The position numbers were made by a program, and so were the translations under genes. A stretch of 64,000 bases of DNA from the NCBI GenBank assembly GCA_031841125.1, contig CM063113.1, positions 57,963,211 to 58,027,210 of the forward strand. The letters are read 5' to 3'. The notes below the pieces were generated by a model that saw nothing but the letters and a program-made list of their open reading frames with translations, was not told where the DNA came from and made no database searches. Shown piece after piece: positions 1 to 12,394 of the stretch (positions are counted from its first letter, which is position 1; the number at the start of each line of letters is the position of its first letter). Source of the stretch: Acanthococcus lagerstroemiae. Lineage: Eukaryota > Arthropoda > Insecta > Hemiptera > Eriococcidae.

Positions 1-1395
1 GTTGAAAAGGGGTCCGTCGCCAAAAAAGTTTGAGAATCGCTGGCCTATACTGTAATGAAACGAAACGCATCCACTTCAAATACCGAGTATCAATTTATAT
101 ACGTAGTCTAGATCCGTAATTTTTTCCCCTGATTACTCTAAAATCACCAAAGGACCACTGTTGCTTCTCTATGACCTGCCTTACCTTTTTCCACTTTCCT
201 ACTTTTCTCTTTTTGACTTTTCCACTCTCTGAGAGATACAACCGTGAACGACCGTTTTAAATTTGAACATAAAAACACAATTTCTTTAATAAAATAATAT
301 TTCGGGTTTTGGCACGACCGAACCCGGGCCACATGAATAATGGTCTGCTTCCAACCAAGGTAACTCATTCCAGCTGCAACTCACACTCCAGCAGGTTATT
401 TTCGAAAAATACTCAACGAACGAACTATAAATCATTTTACGCCATATAATTTGACCATGAACCTCGAAAATTTGTTCACATATGTTTTTCATCTACAGCC
501 ACGAGTTACGGCGAAATGTGTCATACACGAGACAGGTGAAGAATTTTAAAAACTGGTAATCGTTCGAGAATCTCAAGTTGCAGTTCACCAAGTGTTAACT
601 GACAAACACTTCCATAGCAATGTACTTTGTTGACATGCAGTATCGTATACAAACGTCACCGGTGGTAACTTCGATATAACTCCGCACTTAAAAATAATGA
701 ACTCCATTTGACCAGTTTGTTGAAAACACCACTCGCCCAACTTCGGCATAAGCGGACTTTGGTTGTAAAGTCTCGATTGGTTCTAGGGGCTATTCTGTCC
801 AAAAAGTCGATTTAATACCGCCTAATAATAGATTTTAAATGTATTTTCCATATTCTTGAGGGGGGGGGGGGGGGGGAAATAAGTAAAATTTCTGGAAAAC
901 CCCTCTCCCACAGGCCCTTTAAAGCTCGCCCATTTTCAAATAATTTAATTAGTAGAAATTTACACCAGTATTTTGCTTCGTTTAAAAATAACTGTATTTT
1001 TCACATTTAATTTTTCATAGGGAGGGGGGGGGGGTGATAATCGTTATCTTCGAATATTCTGTCGAACCGAAGAAAAGAAAAGATCGATGGGCGACCCATG
1101 TTTTATCATTTATATTAAGAAATGTAAAACTAGTCGGCGATTCCTGACATGGAAATCGCAAAATTCTCGTGTTACCCCTTTCAATTTTGTGAAGGAGAGT
1201 TACACCCGTGTAAAAGAACCCTGAGTATTCTATTTCCATCAAAAGCGGGAATTTCCTGAGAGTCGCAGTGCTTTAATTATATTTTTTTGGAGATGGTAAG
1301 AGGTTGGAAATGGGGGGGGGAGTCTCATAAGGATTCCATTTCCGTCAAAGCTGAGGAAATCCCCGAAATCGCTAATGGCAAGCACGAGTTCGGAT
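1..1395. other. No gene recognised; G-tract rich
   Basis: I see no coding exon here. The stretch contains three long G runs (17 G at 860-876, 11 G at 1024-1034, 9 G at 1312-1320). Short open frames on both strands show no recognisable domain and are treated as chance. Confidence 0.5.
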
Positions 1396-1860
1396 GAGTA
1401 CCAACATTTATCATTCTGAATGATTATTATCTTAACAAGTCTTCACGAGTCTCAGCAGAGTAGTTCTAACAAGTATTCACACAATCTTACTAAATTTCAT
1501 TAGCCTCTACAAGTCTTTCAGCATAATCTAGAAGAGTCTTAGTACTCACATTTATTATTCTGAATGAATCTTAACTGTTAACCAGCCTTAGTACAGCAGT
1601 TCCAACAGGTCTTTTCACAATCTTACTAAATTTCATTAGACTCTTTCACAAGTTTTTCAACATGATCCTGAAGAATCTAAGCGAAAACTAACAAATCTAA
1701 AAGTGTCTTATTAGAGTCGTAACAAGTTCTAAAGGGTTTTCATAAGTCGAAATAATCTTACCGACAGAGCCTAAACAAGTCTTAACAGGAGCTTAACACA
1801 GTTTTCACGAACCTCAACATAATCTTACAGTCTTATCGTATTTTTTCAGTCTTGTATTTA
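1396..1860. repeat. Degenerate tandem duplication, ~137-bp period
   Basis: The phrase ACAATCTTACTAAATTTCAT occurs at about 1481 and again at about 1617. It is preceded in both places by a related TTTATYATTCTGAATGA segment (about 1408 and 1551). The flanking sequence to about 1860 is full of degenerate AGTCTTAACA-like words. This is a two-unit tandem duplication decaying into simple repeats. No coding function is visible. Confidence 0.6.
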
Positions 1861-1984
1861 AGACTCATTTTATACTTCTTAAATATTTATACTCAGGCAC
1901 TTCTAGAGGTGATTTCTCCTCAGCCTCAAAGCGGGATTCGCAGGGAGAATAAGAAAACAAATTTTTAATGAATAATTAATGCCC

Positions 1985-2862
1985 CGCTTTCAACTGTTTG
2001 CTCGAAGACATTTTTTATAAATTAAACTGGGAAGGGAGAGGCCTGAAAGTAGATGGGATATGGTTGGACAACGTACGATTCGCGGAAGATGTCGCCTTGA
2101 TCGCACAGGATAGAAAGAACCTCCAGAAAATGACTAGTGAGCTAGAGTTGGAAGGGTTTAAGGTTGGTCTAAAAATTAACAGGAGCAAAACGGTGCTCAT
2201 TGCAAACCAAGAGGCGGCCCCTACAATCAAACTAGACTCGGAGAAGATCAGAGGAGAGGATAGCACGCTGTACTTACGTCAGACAATATCTTTCAAGGAA
2301 CGCATGCAAAAGAGCTCCGTGAAAGAACACAAGCTCGCAGGAAATTTGGTCACTATAACCAATTTATAAAAGTAAAATACCGCTAAGAACAAAAATAAAA
2401 ATTCTGGAAGGATGTACACCACAAGTCTTGACCTACTGGGCGCACATGTTGGCAACCACTGGGGTACAAAATTTTAAAATGGCAAGATCTCCATGGAGCG
2501 CACAATCCTAAATATAAATTAAAGAACTTGGAAATAAGGCGGATGACCGGAGCAAAAGATTGTAGACACATAGTCAAAAAATTGAATTTTAATTACGCGG
2601 GGCACGTTGCCAGAGAGAGGGATGAAAGGTGGGGAAGAAGGGTATTAAATTGGTACCCAAGGAAGGGAAGGACCCTTAAAAATATGGCATGATGAATTAC
2701 AAAGTATAGGGGTAGGCTTGAATAAGGGGTGCTAGGGATAGGGACCGATGGAAAAGGTGGGGGAGACCTATGCTCAGTCATGGGCGCACTGATCATGTTA
2801 GACGGTAACTAGTGTAAGAAGAAAACTGTATACTCGGCAGGTTGTAAATAAATAAATAAATA
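1985..2862 (+). mobile_element. 5'-truncated RTE-like LINE, plus copy
   Basis: This is the 3' end of a non-LTR retrotransposon. The open part (1998-2369) reads like the end of a reverse transcriptase: an LNWEGRGLKVDGIWL segment, then RFAEDVALIA where the polymerase motif should be FADD, then GLKINRSKTVLIAN. Shifted frames further on read MTGAKDCRHIVKKLNFNYAG and HVARERDERWGRR. The copy ends in a (TAAA)n tail after GGTTGTAAATAAATAA. The same segments occur in the minus-strand copy at 3145-6015, so both belong to one family. The Asp-to-Glu change in the catalytic motif plus frameshifts make it dead. Confidence 0.85.
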
Positions 2863-2865
2863 AAA

Positions 2866-2965
2866 CATAAAGATACAAGTTTGGTGATAAAAGGTGTAAA
2901 TCAATCTATACAAACTTACTAAAGGGAATAAACCAATTAAAGGTCTGAAAAATAAACAATATAAA
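2866..2965. repeat. Dispersed direct repeat, copy 1
   Basis: About 100 bp related (I estimate roughly 75% by eye) to 6250-6355. Shared words include ATAAAGA, AAAAGGTRTAA, CTAAAGGGA, AAAGGTCTGAAA and TAAACA. The two copies lie in the same orientation on either side of the minus-strand LINE. This copy starts directly after the tail of the plus LINE. Family unknown. Confidence 0.6.
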
Positions 2966-3296
2966 ATAAATCATTCTTACTACACAGCTGCATTTTATTT
3001 AAATAGCTAATTCTGATTTTTCGAAATTTTTCACCTGGTTGCGTAAGTCAATAGAATACTTTTGGCTACTCTAGTAAAATTGTGTTTTTAGGCTTACGCC
3101 TTTTCCTAGTGTGACGGGTGGCGGGGGATTAGCGCCCCTATTTTTTTTATTTATTTACAACCTTACTTAATCTACGAGTAACATTAGATTAGTGCGCCCA
3201 AGAGCGAGCATAGGTCTCCTCCACCTTTCTCCATCGTTCCCTATCCCTAGCTCCTCTAACCCAGAGCCTTCTCCCTATCTTTCCGAGTTCATCGTG

Positions 3297-4716
3297 TCAC
3301 CTTGTCCGGGGTCTCCCTGATGATCTCACACCTTCCCCGGCATGCCAGTCGATTACCTTTCTTCCCCATCTTCCCCTCCTTGCCCTGGCTACATGTCCCG
3401 CATAATCAAATTTTAACTTTTTCATGATATACCTACAGTCTTTTGCCCCGGTTCTCATTCTTACCTCTATATTCTTCAGTCTGTTTTTCGTTTTTATACC
3501 TAGAATAGATCTATCCATAGCAGTTTGAGTTTTTGCCAGTTTCAGGTTTTGTGCTTCTGTGGTTGCCCACGTCTGTGCCCCGTAAGTCAAAACCTGTAGG
3601 GTACATCCTTCCAGGATTTTTATTTCTGTTTTAAGTGGCATTTTACTTTAAAATACCTGCTTTAACAACCAGAAACTTCTCCAGGCCTGTGCTCTCCTTC
3701 TATTTAATTCCTTCTCCATATTATCCTCGAATGATATTAACTGCCCTAAATAAACTGCACTCATCTCTACTTTGATCACCTCTGCTTCCACTTTGATTTC
3801 CGGGGGTTTCATCTTGTTTGTAATCAATACCGTTTTAGTTGCATTGATTTTTAGCCCTATTTTTCGACTTTTCTGTTCCAACTCGTTGGCCATTAGTTGC
3901 AGTTCCTCCCCTTCCTGAGCTATTAAGGCGACGTCGTCTGCAAACCTCAGATTGCTAAGCCGGTCCCCATCGATATTCAGCCCCTTTCCCTCCCAATTTA
4001 GGTTGTGAAATACTTCCACCAAAAGACAGCGGAACAGATTTGGGGATAAAGGGTCCCCCTGCTTCATTCCTCTGTTGATTTCGAGTAATGACCCATTTTA
4101 TCAAGACATATCCTACTCCTTGAATTTTTGTACATTTCTTTATCATTCTTATCAATTTCCTCGGTACTCTTTGTCTCCAAAGAGCTTTCCACAGTGCTGG
4201 GAGCGAAATCGAATCAAAAGCTTTCTTAAAATCAATCAGCAGTCTGTTCAGATCTTGATTACATTCGATCGTTTTTTCAATTATTTGGTGTATAACCAAG
4301 ATCTGATCAACTGCTGAGTATCCTTTTCTGAAGCCTGTCTGTTCAGAGCCTTGATTGTAGTCCAGAATGGGGATATAGACGGTTTTTAATGAGTTTTGCA
4401 AAGATTTTCCCTATGTTCGAAGTTAAACTTATGGGCCTATAGTTATTAATATCTGATTAATCACCTTTTTTGAATAGTAACACGATTTCTGATATTTTCC
4501 ATTGGATAGGGATTCTTTTCTTTTACAAGCATTAAACTGAAAATTTTTCGCAGGGGTCAGCTGTACGGCGAAGCACTCGAGTTCCTTATTTCCTATAACA
4601 TCTGGCTCAGCAGATTTCCCCACCTTAAATTTACTCAAGGCGGGGAGGATTTCGTCTTCCAGGAATGATGTGGGACGTATCGCGATGCACGCATGCCAAA
4701 GTGGCCTCTGTGACAC
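3297..4716 (-). pseudogene. LINE reverse transcriptase, frameshifted
   Basis: Reverse transcriptase of the minus LINE, in at least four frames. Readable landmarks in order are FLEDEILPALSKFKVGK (start of domain), DFKKAFDSI (motif A aspartate), MKQGDPLSPNLF (motif B), LRFADDVALIA (motif C, intact FADD) and GLKINATKTVLITN. A C-terminal segment follows with TGAKDCRYIMKKLKFDYAG and HVARARRGRWGRK. The catalytic core is better kept than in the plus copy (FADD rather than FAED). Frameshifts near 3645, 4060 and 4420 make it non-functional. Confidence 0.85.
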
Positions 4717-4770
4717 CGCACCCCCGGCCCCGGAAACTACCCTTTCGAATATTGCATCAGTGACGAGATG
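4668..4770 (+). repeat. Conserved ~90-bp GC-rich repeat, copy 1
   Basis: This segment interrupts the minus LINE between the linker and the start of reverse transcriptase. It contains GATGCACGCATGCCAAAGTG and GACACCGCACCCCCGGCCCC. The same block occurs as reverse complement at 39793-39885 and more diverged at 37503-37565. ATTCCT flanks both sides on the minus strand, a possible short target duplication. No terminal inverted repeats and no clear Pol III boxes are visible. Confidence 0.6.
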
Positions 4771-5230
4771 GAGGAATTGTAATTTCTTCTACAGTTAACT
4801 CCGACTCTGAATTTGTGTACTCTCTCCCCTCTCCTTCGTATAGCTTCTGATAAAGATCAGTTGCTACCTGAACTATCCTGTCCCTGTCGTATTGCATTTT
4901 GTTAGACTTGTTCGCGATCTTTGGGGTCACATTTATACCCCGGAAAATTTCTTATTTAGCTATTTTCACTGATCCCGAATCTTTAATAAGATCAAGTTCC
5001 ACTCGTTCTATTCTTTTTCGCGAATTTTTGAACTTTTTTCTTGCCAAAAGATTCCTTTTCTCACACAATTTTTTGGTAGCTTCCGAAATATGGCTATTTG
5101 TACCCCCTCTTCACTTCTTCGGTTATGAACTTATTACAGCTCGAATAAGATTTTTTCCAGTTTATCATACGCCTTCTGCACATCTCTCTCTCTGTTCCAG
5201 TCATTTTTGTCTAATTCGTCTCTCAATGTG

Positions 5231-6010
5231 TTATTTTAGCTTCAGGCAGTCTAAATTCTGGGATAATTTTTTCATGGAACCTTTTTTCCTAACATTTTCA
5301 ACTCTTCCCCTTTTGGGTATCCCTAATTTCAGTTGCAGGGCTCGGTGGTCCGAAGGAAAGACGAACAAGTCACATCTCTTCAAGTCTGTAACTATCCTCA
5401 TGTGGTTGCACATAAAGTAATCTAATTCCTTTTTCATTTTGCTGTCTGGTGAGAACCAAAAGTCCATTTCTTGGCTTTCCTTTTCTTGTAGGAGTTCACC
5501 ACTTTCCATGAGCCATTTTCTGTGAAGTTACGCAGGTATTCGCCATTTCTGTTCGTGTCCTCACCTGAGCAAAATTTACCTATACTGTTGAGGCCATTGC
5601 TATCTAAGTCTTTGCCCAATTGTGCGTTTAGGTCGCCCACAATTATTGTGTAATACTCTCTATCATCCTCAATATTGTTTTTTGTAGAAATTCATAGAAC
5701 TCCCCTATTTCTTTGTCATCTGCCTGCATTGTCGGGGAGTATACTTCGTTTTAATGTGTAACGCGAGTTTCAAAAAACTTATTTTCTCCGAAATACCTCG
5801 TAATTTTATTTACCAGTTTTCTATGGATACAAAAACCTGTTCCTCTGTAACCTTTTGTGTGACCAGAGTAAATGAAGCTTAATTACAGATTTCTCGTTTC
5901 TGCAATTCCCCCCCCCCACTTTTTCTGGTTTCCGATAGTCCAAAAATATCGAAATTAATTTTGCTAGTAGCCCATTCAAATTCTAGTACCCTTTCCTCAC
6001 TGGCTAACCA
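5231..6010 (-). pseudogene. LINE AP-type endonuclease, frameshifted
   Basis: Endonuclease that would nick target DNA for LINE insertion. Readable pieces on the minus strand are FDIFGLSETRK, then MQADDKEIGEFYEFLQK, then MGDLNAQLGK (the GDxNA catalytic signature), then KKWTFGSHQTAK and ELDYFM (in an intact enzyme WTW.SPDG...IDY). Stops and frame changes occur between pieces. The pieces are collinear with the family order. Confidence 0.8.
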
Positions 6011-6249
6011 TCCAGAAAATTACTGACATTTTTAGAATTCTTGGACTTGGGAGAGTTTAAACAAACTTGAAATTTTTGAACCTTTCCAAATTTTTGGGAG
6101 TTAGGAAGTTTTTTGAACTTTTAGAGAATTTTGATAGTTGGGAATTGACAGTCGAAAGAATTTTCCCTGCTATTTTGAACGGTGACCGATGAGATCCAGG
6201 TGGGGGGTTATGCAGCTATCACGCCTCACGAGTGCTGCAGTCCAGCAAT

Positions 6250-6355
6250 TAATGCCCTATACATAAAGACACGAGTTTTTTGACAAAAGGTATAAGTCAA
6301 GGCATTAAAAGCTAAAGGGAGTAAGTCAAACAAAGGTCTGAAATATAAACATATT
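6250..6355. repeat. Dispersed direct repeat, copy 2
   Basis: Partner of 2866-2965 in the same orientation. It carries ACAAAAGGTATAAGTCAA, GCTAAAGGGAGTAAG and AAAGGTCTGAAATATAAACA. It has no coding sign. Confidence 0.55.
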
Positions 6356-7884
6356 AGTCCAGGGGGTTTAGCATTTTTGATGGAATTAATTGCAGCACAG
6401 TTGAAACTTGGTACGATTGTTTAGTACCCTCTTCGGAACAGCCCAGTAATTTCCCCTCCTTCCCCGGTGTGAGCACCGCCCCCGAGAGTCCAAAAAGTGC
6501 CCTCGGAAACAGTTTTTGGCTCGTATCTAGCTTAAAATTGAATTATAGTTGAAAATATCCCGTATCAAAATTAAAGAGCGTAAAATTCTCTACAAAAATG
6601 ATACCTATGTTTTTTTCGTGAATCGCATACCAATCAAGATAATTGGCGTTCAAGATCACACAAGCATGTAAATATGGAGTAACTACAATGTACGCGGTAT
6701 ACGAACGCTGAACTCGTCACTCTACATGGGAGAAACGTTGAAGGCTGTAATTTTAAATCCCTATACTAGATGGACCAGCTTGTTCTAGAAACCGGATTGA
6801 AGACAGAAAATAGGTATGGACTATGGAACGAGATGACTATTGGCGTTTGGACACTCCTGTAGGTGCGCTAGTGTGGTGGATGAAAAGATGATCAGGGTAT
6901 TTTTACCACAAAAACATGTACAGGTGAAATGAGCTCTAGCATTTTCAGTATTGAAGAGAACTAAAGTGTCAGCCCTTATCATTTCCTTTCAGATGAGCCC
7001 AACCTGAGTTTTTTTGCAGAACGAAAGTTTTACACACGAAAGCCAGTGTCATTCGAACCGTGCCTATTTAAAATTTAAGATAAATTGCGATGTAAGCGTT
7101 GTTCTAAGCAATCTGATAGTAAAGAGAGCACTCCGAAAAACGATGAGGCACGTACTCGAAAGCGATAGAAAATTTAATCAGGAAACCGAAAACGCCAGAC
7201 ATAGTATGAATTCAATGTCACAAACAGAACGTTGGTTTTGCACTCGAGATTAGATAACGATAATAAGAACTACAATATTCCCAGATAAACATCGAGTCGA
7301 ACTAAAAAGATTCCGTCAACGATTCACAGTTGACAACTGAAACGCTTAATTAACCGCTCGCTAATTTATAAAATCTCATCTTCAACTTAGCAAATAGCGA
7401 CGCGAAACAGAGGCAGTGGGATCATTTGCTCGACTGAAAATTCGAAAAACGAAGCAAACAATCGCGGAACAAGTACAATAAATTTTAATTTGGAATCGAA
7501 CTCTTCGGTTTCTCGCACATAGGCCACTTCATTGGCGCTATAAATAAAACGCACAGACGTCGGTCGCTTTTAATTAAAAATCGTCCGAATACATTCGCTC
7601 GATTGTCCCAAGTCACATGGTCAGCGACAAATTAATTGTTTCGCTCGTTATTACGTTGCACTCGTACGATGCGTCCAGAGATTCCATGGGTCACAGCGAT
7701 GTAACTGGATTCCGTTGAACCTTGCCCTTCTCAGTCAGTTGTATGCAGCTATGCACCACGACCTAGACGTGAAAACAACAAAGCTACTGGCTTTTCTCGC
7801 ATACATAAAGGGATAAGCAACCCTACCAAATCCCAAGTCTGAGGTAGTGTCGGATCCAGCCTTTTCCGAAATATGACACGATCG
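6356..7884. other. No gene recognised
   Basis: AT-rich sequence without an identifiable exon. An 80-codon open frame at 7014-7253 shows no known domain, signal peptide or conserved motif and is regarded as chance. Confidence 0.4.
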
Positions 7885-8595
7885 GGGGATCAACCTCCTG
7901 CAGTAGCACTCTACAGGGTTGAAACTAAAAACTGGCTCCAAAAAGAGAACCAGCGACCTTAAATACCTGTACATCAATTACCATCCTGAGAAATGACTCA
8001 TCCAAGGGTTTAGCCCTGAGCAGTGGCACTATACGGGGTTGAAATCAAAAACTAGCCTCAAAAACAGAACCAGCAACCTTAAATACCTGTACATCAACTA
8101 CCGTCTCACGAAATGACCCATTTGGGGGTTTAATCCCCTACAGTAGCAGTCTACGGGGTTTAAACTAAAAACTGGCCTCAAACACGGAACCAGCGACCTT
8201 GAAAACCGGTACATCAATTACCATCCTGAGAAATGACTCATCCAAGGGTTTAGCCCTGAGCAGTGGCACTATACGGGGTTGAAATCAAAAACTAGCCTCA
8301 AAAACAAAACCAGCAACCTTAAATACCTGTACATCAACTACCGTCTCACGAAATGACCCATTTGGGGGTTTAGTCCCCTGCAGTAGCAGTCTACGGGGTT
8401 TAAACTGAAAACTGGCCTCAAACACGAAACCAGCGACCTTGAAAACCGGTACATCAGTTACCATCCTGAGGAATGACCCAGGTTTAGCTCTCAGTAGTGG
8501 CACTCTACAAGGTTGAAACCAAAAACTCGCCCCAAAAACGGAACCAGCGACCTTGAAGACCAGTACATCAACTACCATCTCCAGAAATGACCCAT
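7885..8595. repeat. 120-bp satellite array with 240-bp higher-order period
   Basis: Six monomers of about 120 bp, each with GGGGTTTARYCCC, CAGTRGCA, CTACGGGGTT, AAACTAAAAACTGG, AACCAGCRACCTT and a terminal GAAATGACYCAT. Monomers 2+3 (about 8006-8245) are nearly identical to monomers 4+5 (about 8246-8486), so the larger repeat unit is about 240 bp made of two diverged monomers. Because 120 is divisible by 3, one minus-strand frame stays open and encodes a 40-residue repeat containing VFKVAGFVFEASF; I take that as a by-product. Confidence 0.85.
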
Positions 8596-8953
8596 CAGGG
8601 TGTCTACACAATTTGGAAAATCAAAATACTTGACTTTTATTTGATCTATAAATTTGACTTTATAAGAACTGCGAAAAGGCGCGCCTTATGCAGGAACACG
8701 TAAGTAGTTGAGCAAATCGTAAAACTGCAAAAGTTAGTATTATATGCTACATGGTGCAATGAAGAGGAACAAATTGCAATTATTGAGAATTTTACCTCTA
8801 GCTTTCTTAGTTTTTAGTTCATTCATCGTTCCTAGTCATTCATATAATCAACATTACTTGACCTATGAAGGATTTTGAGAATATACTTGACTTTTACTTT
8901 ACTGCTTGACTTTTTTTTGAGTACTTAGCTTTTACTTGACTTACTTGACCCTG
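8596..8953. mobile_element. TIR element (CAGGGTG type) inside the satellite
   Basis: A 358-bp insertion that splits the satellite. It begins CAGGGTGTCTACAC and ends ...CTTACTTGACCCTG, so the ends are inverted over CAGGGT. CCAT occurs on both sides (8592-8595, 8954-8957). The interior is rich in CTTGACTTTTA words. The satellite resumes at 8954 with a further monomer. No transposase is encoded. Confidence 0.65.
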
Positions 8954-9085
8954 CCATTCAAGAGATGAGCCCTGCAAAGGCACTCTACGGGGTTAAAACT
9001 AAAAACTGACTTCCAAAACGGAACCAGCGACCTTGAAAACTTATACATCGACTACCGCCTCGTGAAATGACCCGAATGAAGGTTC
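8954..9085. repeat. Displaced monomer of the 120-bp satellite
   Basis: It resumes the satellite after the insertion at 8596-8953: GAGCCCTGCAAAGGCAC, CTCTACGGGGTT, AAACTAAAAACTGAC, AACCAGCGACCTTG and CGTGAAATGACCC. It is the most diverged unit, as expected at an array edge. Confidence 0.75.
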
Positions 9086-9089
9086 AGCC

Positions 9090-9345
9090 CCTGCACCGAC
9101 AACTCAGGGTGACAAAATCAAGAAGTGTTCCACACAACTTCAGCTCCAGCTTTCTAAAATCAGCTCCACTCCGGCTCCACTCTAGTTTTATTTTAAAAGT
9201 TGATTCGGGCCCCGCTCCAGCTCTAGCTTCTTGATAGTGATTCCGCTCCAGCTCAGCTTCGCTTACAATAAGTTGCTCCATGCTCCATACTCAGTCAGTT
9301 GCTCCAGGCTCTACTCCGGAGCTGGAGTGGAGCTTGGAGTTAGAG
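9090..9345. repeat. GCTCCA/TGGAGC-rich inverted simple repeat
   Basis: The left half is full of AGCTCCAGCTC-like words and the right half carries the complement (GGAGCTGGAGTGGAGC), so the region can fold on itself. Related GGAGCC/CCGGAGC-rich stretches occur at 38724-39090 and 40497-40760. Boundaries are approximate. Confidence 0.5.
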
Positions 9346-12300
9346 CTACCTTTAACCTTTCCCCGCACCCCTCCCACCCGGGGTTGAAGCTTGAAACCCC
9401 GGGGTTGAAACAAGAAAGTAATCCGAAAAAGAAAAGGGGGCGGTTATAGATAGTACTGGTCGAGAGGAAAAAAATGTTTCAAAATTAAAGAGGCTGAAGT
9501 GCTAAAATGTGAAGATAGTACAAATTTCAATTTACGTTCAACATTGAAAGGGCAGTATTAATAGGAAAATTCAAACCATAAAATTTGCCCGAATGGTTTA
9601 ACCACCCAAATTTTGACTTTGGTAGCCCCTTTAATACTAAGATATGCAATGAATAGCTTGGTATTGTGGTTTTTGTCAACTTTTAGAAATAGATACTGTA
9701 TTTAGCCATCCTCGATGAGAAGATACATTTGCTCGACAAAATTACGCTTCAAAATTTTATAAAATTTTAGAGAAATTTTCAAATGTTTTAATTAAATTTT
9801 GTACTAGACTCTTTCTATGCATCCGTTTTGAGAGGTAACTATGATGAGTATTTTGAAAATGCAACTTCTTGATCATACATATTGCAGAGGCCAAAGTCAA
9901 AATATATGTAATTTAAAAATGTTACCCAAATTTCATATTTAAATTTGTTAATCCTCGCACCTTCCCTTCAATATTAAAGACAGACAGTGAGACTTTATGT
10001 AAGTTGTTGCTACATTTCCAACTACCTACTATCCATTACATACTTTTAAAAACACTTCTATATTGAAATTTGCTATAAAATTCGCCGAAAAAATCCGCAA
10101 TTTTCCAAACTTTGGCAACTTTCACTCATTAGAGTAGGCCTCATTTTCGAACAGAATAAATTTTATAACGCAACCACCCAATCGATTTTATTGTGTAGAA
10201 AACAAATTTCTGGGCAGATTTCAGCTCACGTGTGCACAACTCCCTCCCGTTCGTATGGAAAAATACTCTAGAGGTTTGATATTTTATACTGAAATGTTTT
10301 TCTTCCAGTCTGTAGCTAAAAATATAAAGTTACTAATTTTGGGTAGGTGTTTGGACCATCTTCTAACCTAGTTTCCTATTTTTGAGGCGGTATAATTGAT
10401 GGTTCCAAAATGGAGAGGGCTGCAAAGAGAGTTCAAAAATATATATCTCATTTTGTTGACGTGAGAATCAATGTAGAAGTTTTCAAGGTCGCTAAATCAG
10501 TTTTTGGGGTTACCTCCTTTATGTGCCGTTGAGACTGGACCTTCATTTGGGTAATTTCTTAAGCGGGGGTAGTCAGTCGCTGAATCCTTCCAGCTAGCAG
10601 TACCCTTAATAGTCTAGTCAAATTAGAGCAAGAAAGGTGAAACAATACAATTACTATTAAATTTGAAGAAGTTTATCAGTGCATAAAAATGATAACAGAG
10701 ATAAATTTAATATTCATTTATTTATAATGATTTACAAGATCAATTATTTATTTTTTAAAGAGTTATTTTCTTAAAATTTGATCTAATTTAATCAAAAAAG
10801 TGGTGTGTCTATTTATTATAACCAGAAATATTATACCTGATTAATAGCTTAATTTGCACAAGAGATTTTTCTTCTATTCAAAATAGGCCACTAATGAGGA
10901 GAAATGTCCTCACTGTCGAACATTCGCGTATCTCGTGTGCGAAGCCTTCTAAAATCAGTTTTTGTACTTTGCTCGAAAACTAAGCATCTTAGGATAAGAA
11001 TTGCTCAGCTATAAAAGATTCAGCTTGAAATTCCAAACATGTTACTACGTAGTCTATGTTTGCTCCAACTTTAACTGTAGGACGGGGAAGGAGGGGGTTA
11101 AAATAGTTTTTTGAAGAACTACGCATCTACACAGACCTTTTATGTATAGAAATGTAGAATTTTGGATTTTTTTCTTCTTTTTTCACGGATTTTTACCAGC
11201 AGAAAGAGGCCAAATACCCTTGAATTGTATTTCCTAGGTTTATATCTTCTCATCCCTGGAAACTCTTTTCTCACCCCTTTGTTGCTACCACTCCATAACC
11301 ATTCATTTACTGGGTTCCACACCGCTAGTATGTAATGGCCCGAGATGGTTAATTTGGGGAATAACATCCGTTATCTGCGTTCAACTTGGATCCAGTGATT
11401 TTTTTCGACGCAGGGAGCAGAGGCAGGTCAAGAGTTTTTAGTATCCGAGACACCTCATGTCAAGAGTCCACTTCGTTGATCAATAAAATATCCTCAATGC
11501 TGTCATTTGCAAATCGCAATCTTGAATATTAACAGACGTAAAACATCAAAAAAAGAATCACATCATCCAATTCCCCAATCACATTATCAATTTCCCCAGG
11601 CAGGGTGATTTATACCCCGTTATAGACGTGGGAGTGACTCCGAGCAAAACCCGGCTACGTTTCTGAACGCAGTGTACAAGTTAATCGAGTGAACCAATTA
11701 AATTTCAGAACGACTTACGAGTGGTTGGGAGCACCCGGGTGTTCTTAGCGCATCCCAGTGAAAGCTAAAAGACAAAAGCTCGCATGACATTTGTCCAATT
11801 TTTAAAATGGCTGTAATAAATCACTATAACTTGCCCAGTGCCAATAATTATCTTGACCTCCAAAATCCACTATTTTCAGGTCTGACAAGATTGAAGTACT
11901 GCAGTTGAACACAATTTGGAAAAATTCGATGTTTTTCGTGTTTTTCTAAATTTTTGAAAAGGGCGCGGATTATTACGACTTTGAAAATTTGTCCCCCCCC
12001 CCATCAGCTCAGAGAAATTCCAACCGAGTAAGATAGCAAGGATTTTTACACCCGTTTCTTCGGATTGGTTCTCAAATTAGTGCACTACAAGTATTCAGTC
12101 ATATCGGAGAAGGTTCTGTCCTTAGATAGCTAAAACAACCCCAAAAATTAGTTTTCTCTCGAAATTTCGAGAACTATCGCAACATTTAGAGAAAATGAAC
12201 TTAATAGCCAGTTGATCCCTGGTTGAAGAGGCTGCCTCACAATTTTCTCGTAATAACCCCAAAGATGTTTTACATGAGGTTGAAAACCACCAGTCACACG

Positions 12301-12394
12301 GTCATATTCTCACATATTGCTACAAGCATCAGGGACAAGTCGAACGTGTGACTTTTTTCGACCTCATCGGCTTCAACAAATGGGAAAGATACTA
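9346..12394. other. No gene recognised
   Basis: About 3 kb of AT-rich sequence without recognisable exons or repeat ends. A 75-codon frame at 11140-11367 (minus) has no recognisable domain. A C run occurs at 11993-12002. Confidence 0.45.

Larger units (their letters stand above)
3145..6015 (-). mobile_element. RTE-like LINE, nearly complete but decayed
   Basis: This is a minus-strand non-LTR retrotransposon of about 2.9 kb in the usual order: AP-type endonuclease first (about 6010-5231), then reverse transcriptase (about 4716-3648), then a C-terminal region (3641-3150), then the same TTGTAAATAAATAA tail as the plus copy. The reading frame is broken by several shifts and stops. A short insertion of another repeat sits near 4668-4770. 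The 5' limit is set only by where endonuclease-like sequence stops. Endonuclease and reverse transcriptase of this style are typical of RTE-type elements in arthropods; the clade call is from memory of motifs, not from a tree. Confidence 0.85.

Noticed and set aside
7885..8595. A CRISPR-like array
   Set aside because: Monomers are contiguous and diverge along their whole length; there are no identical repeats with unique spacers, and the DNA is eukaryotic.
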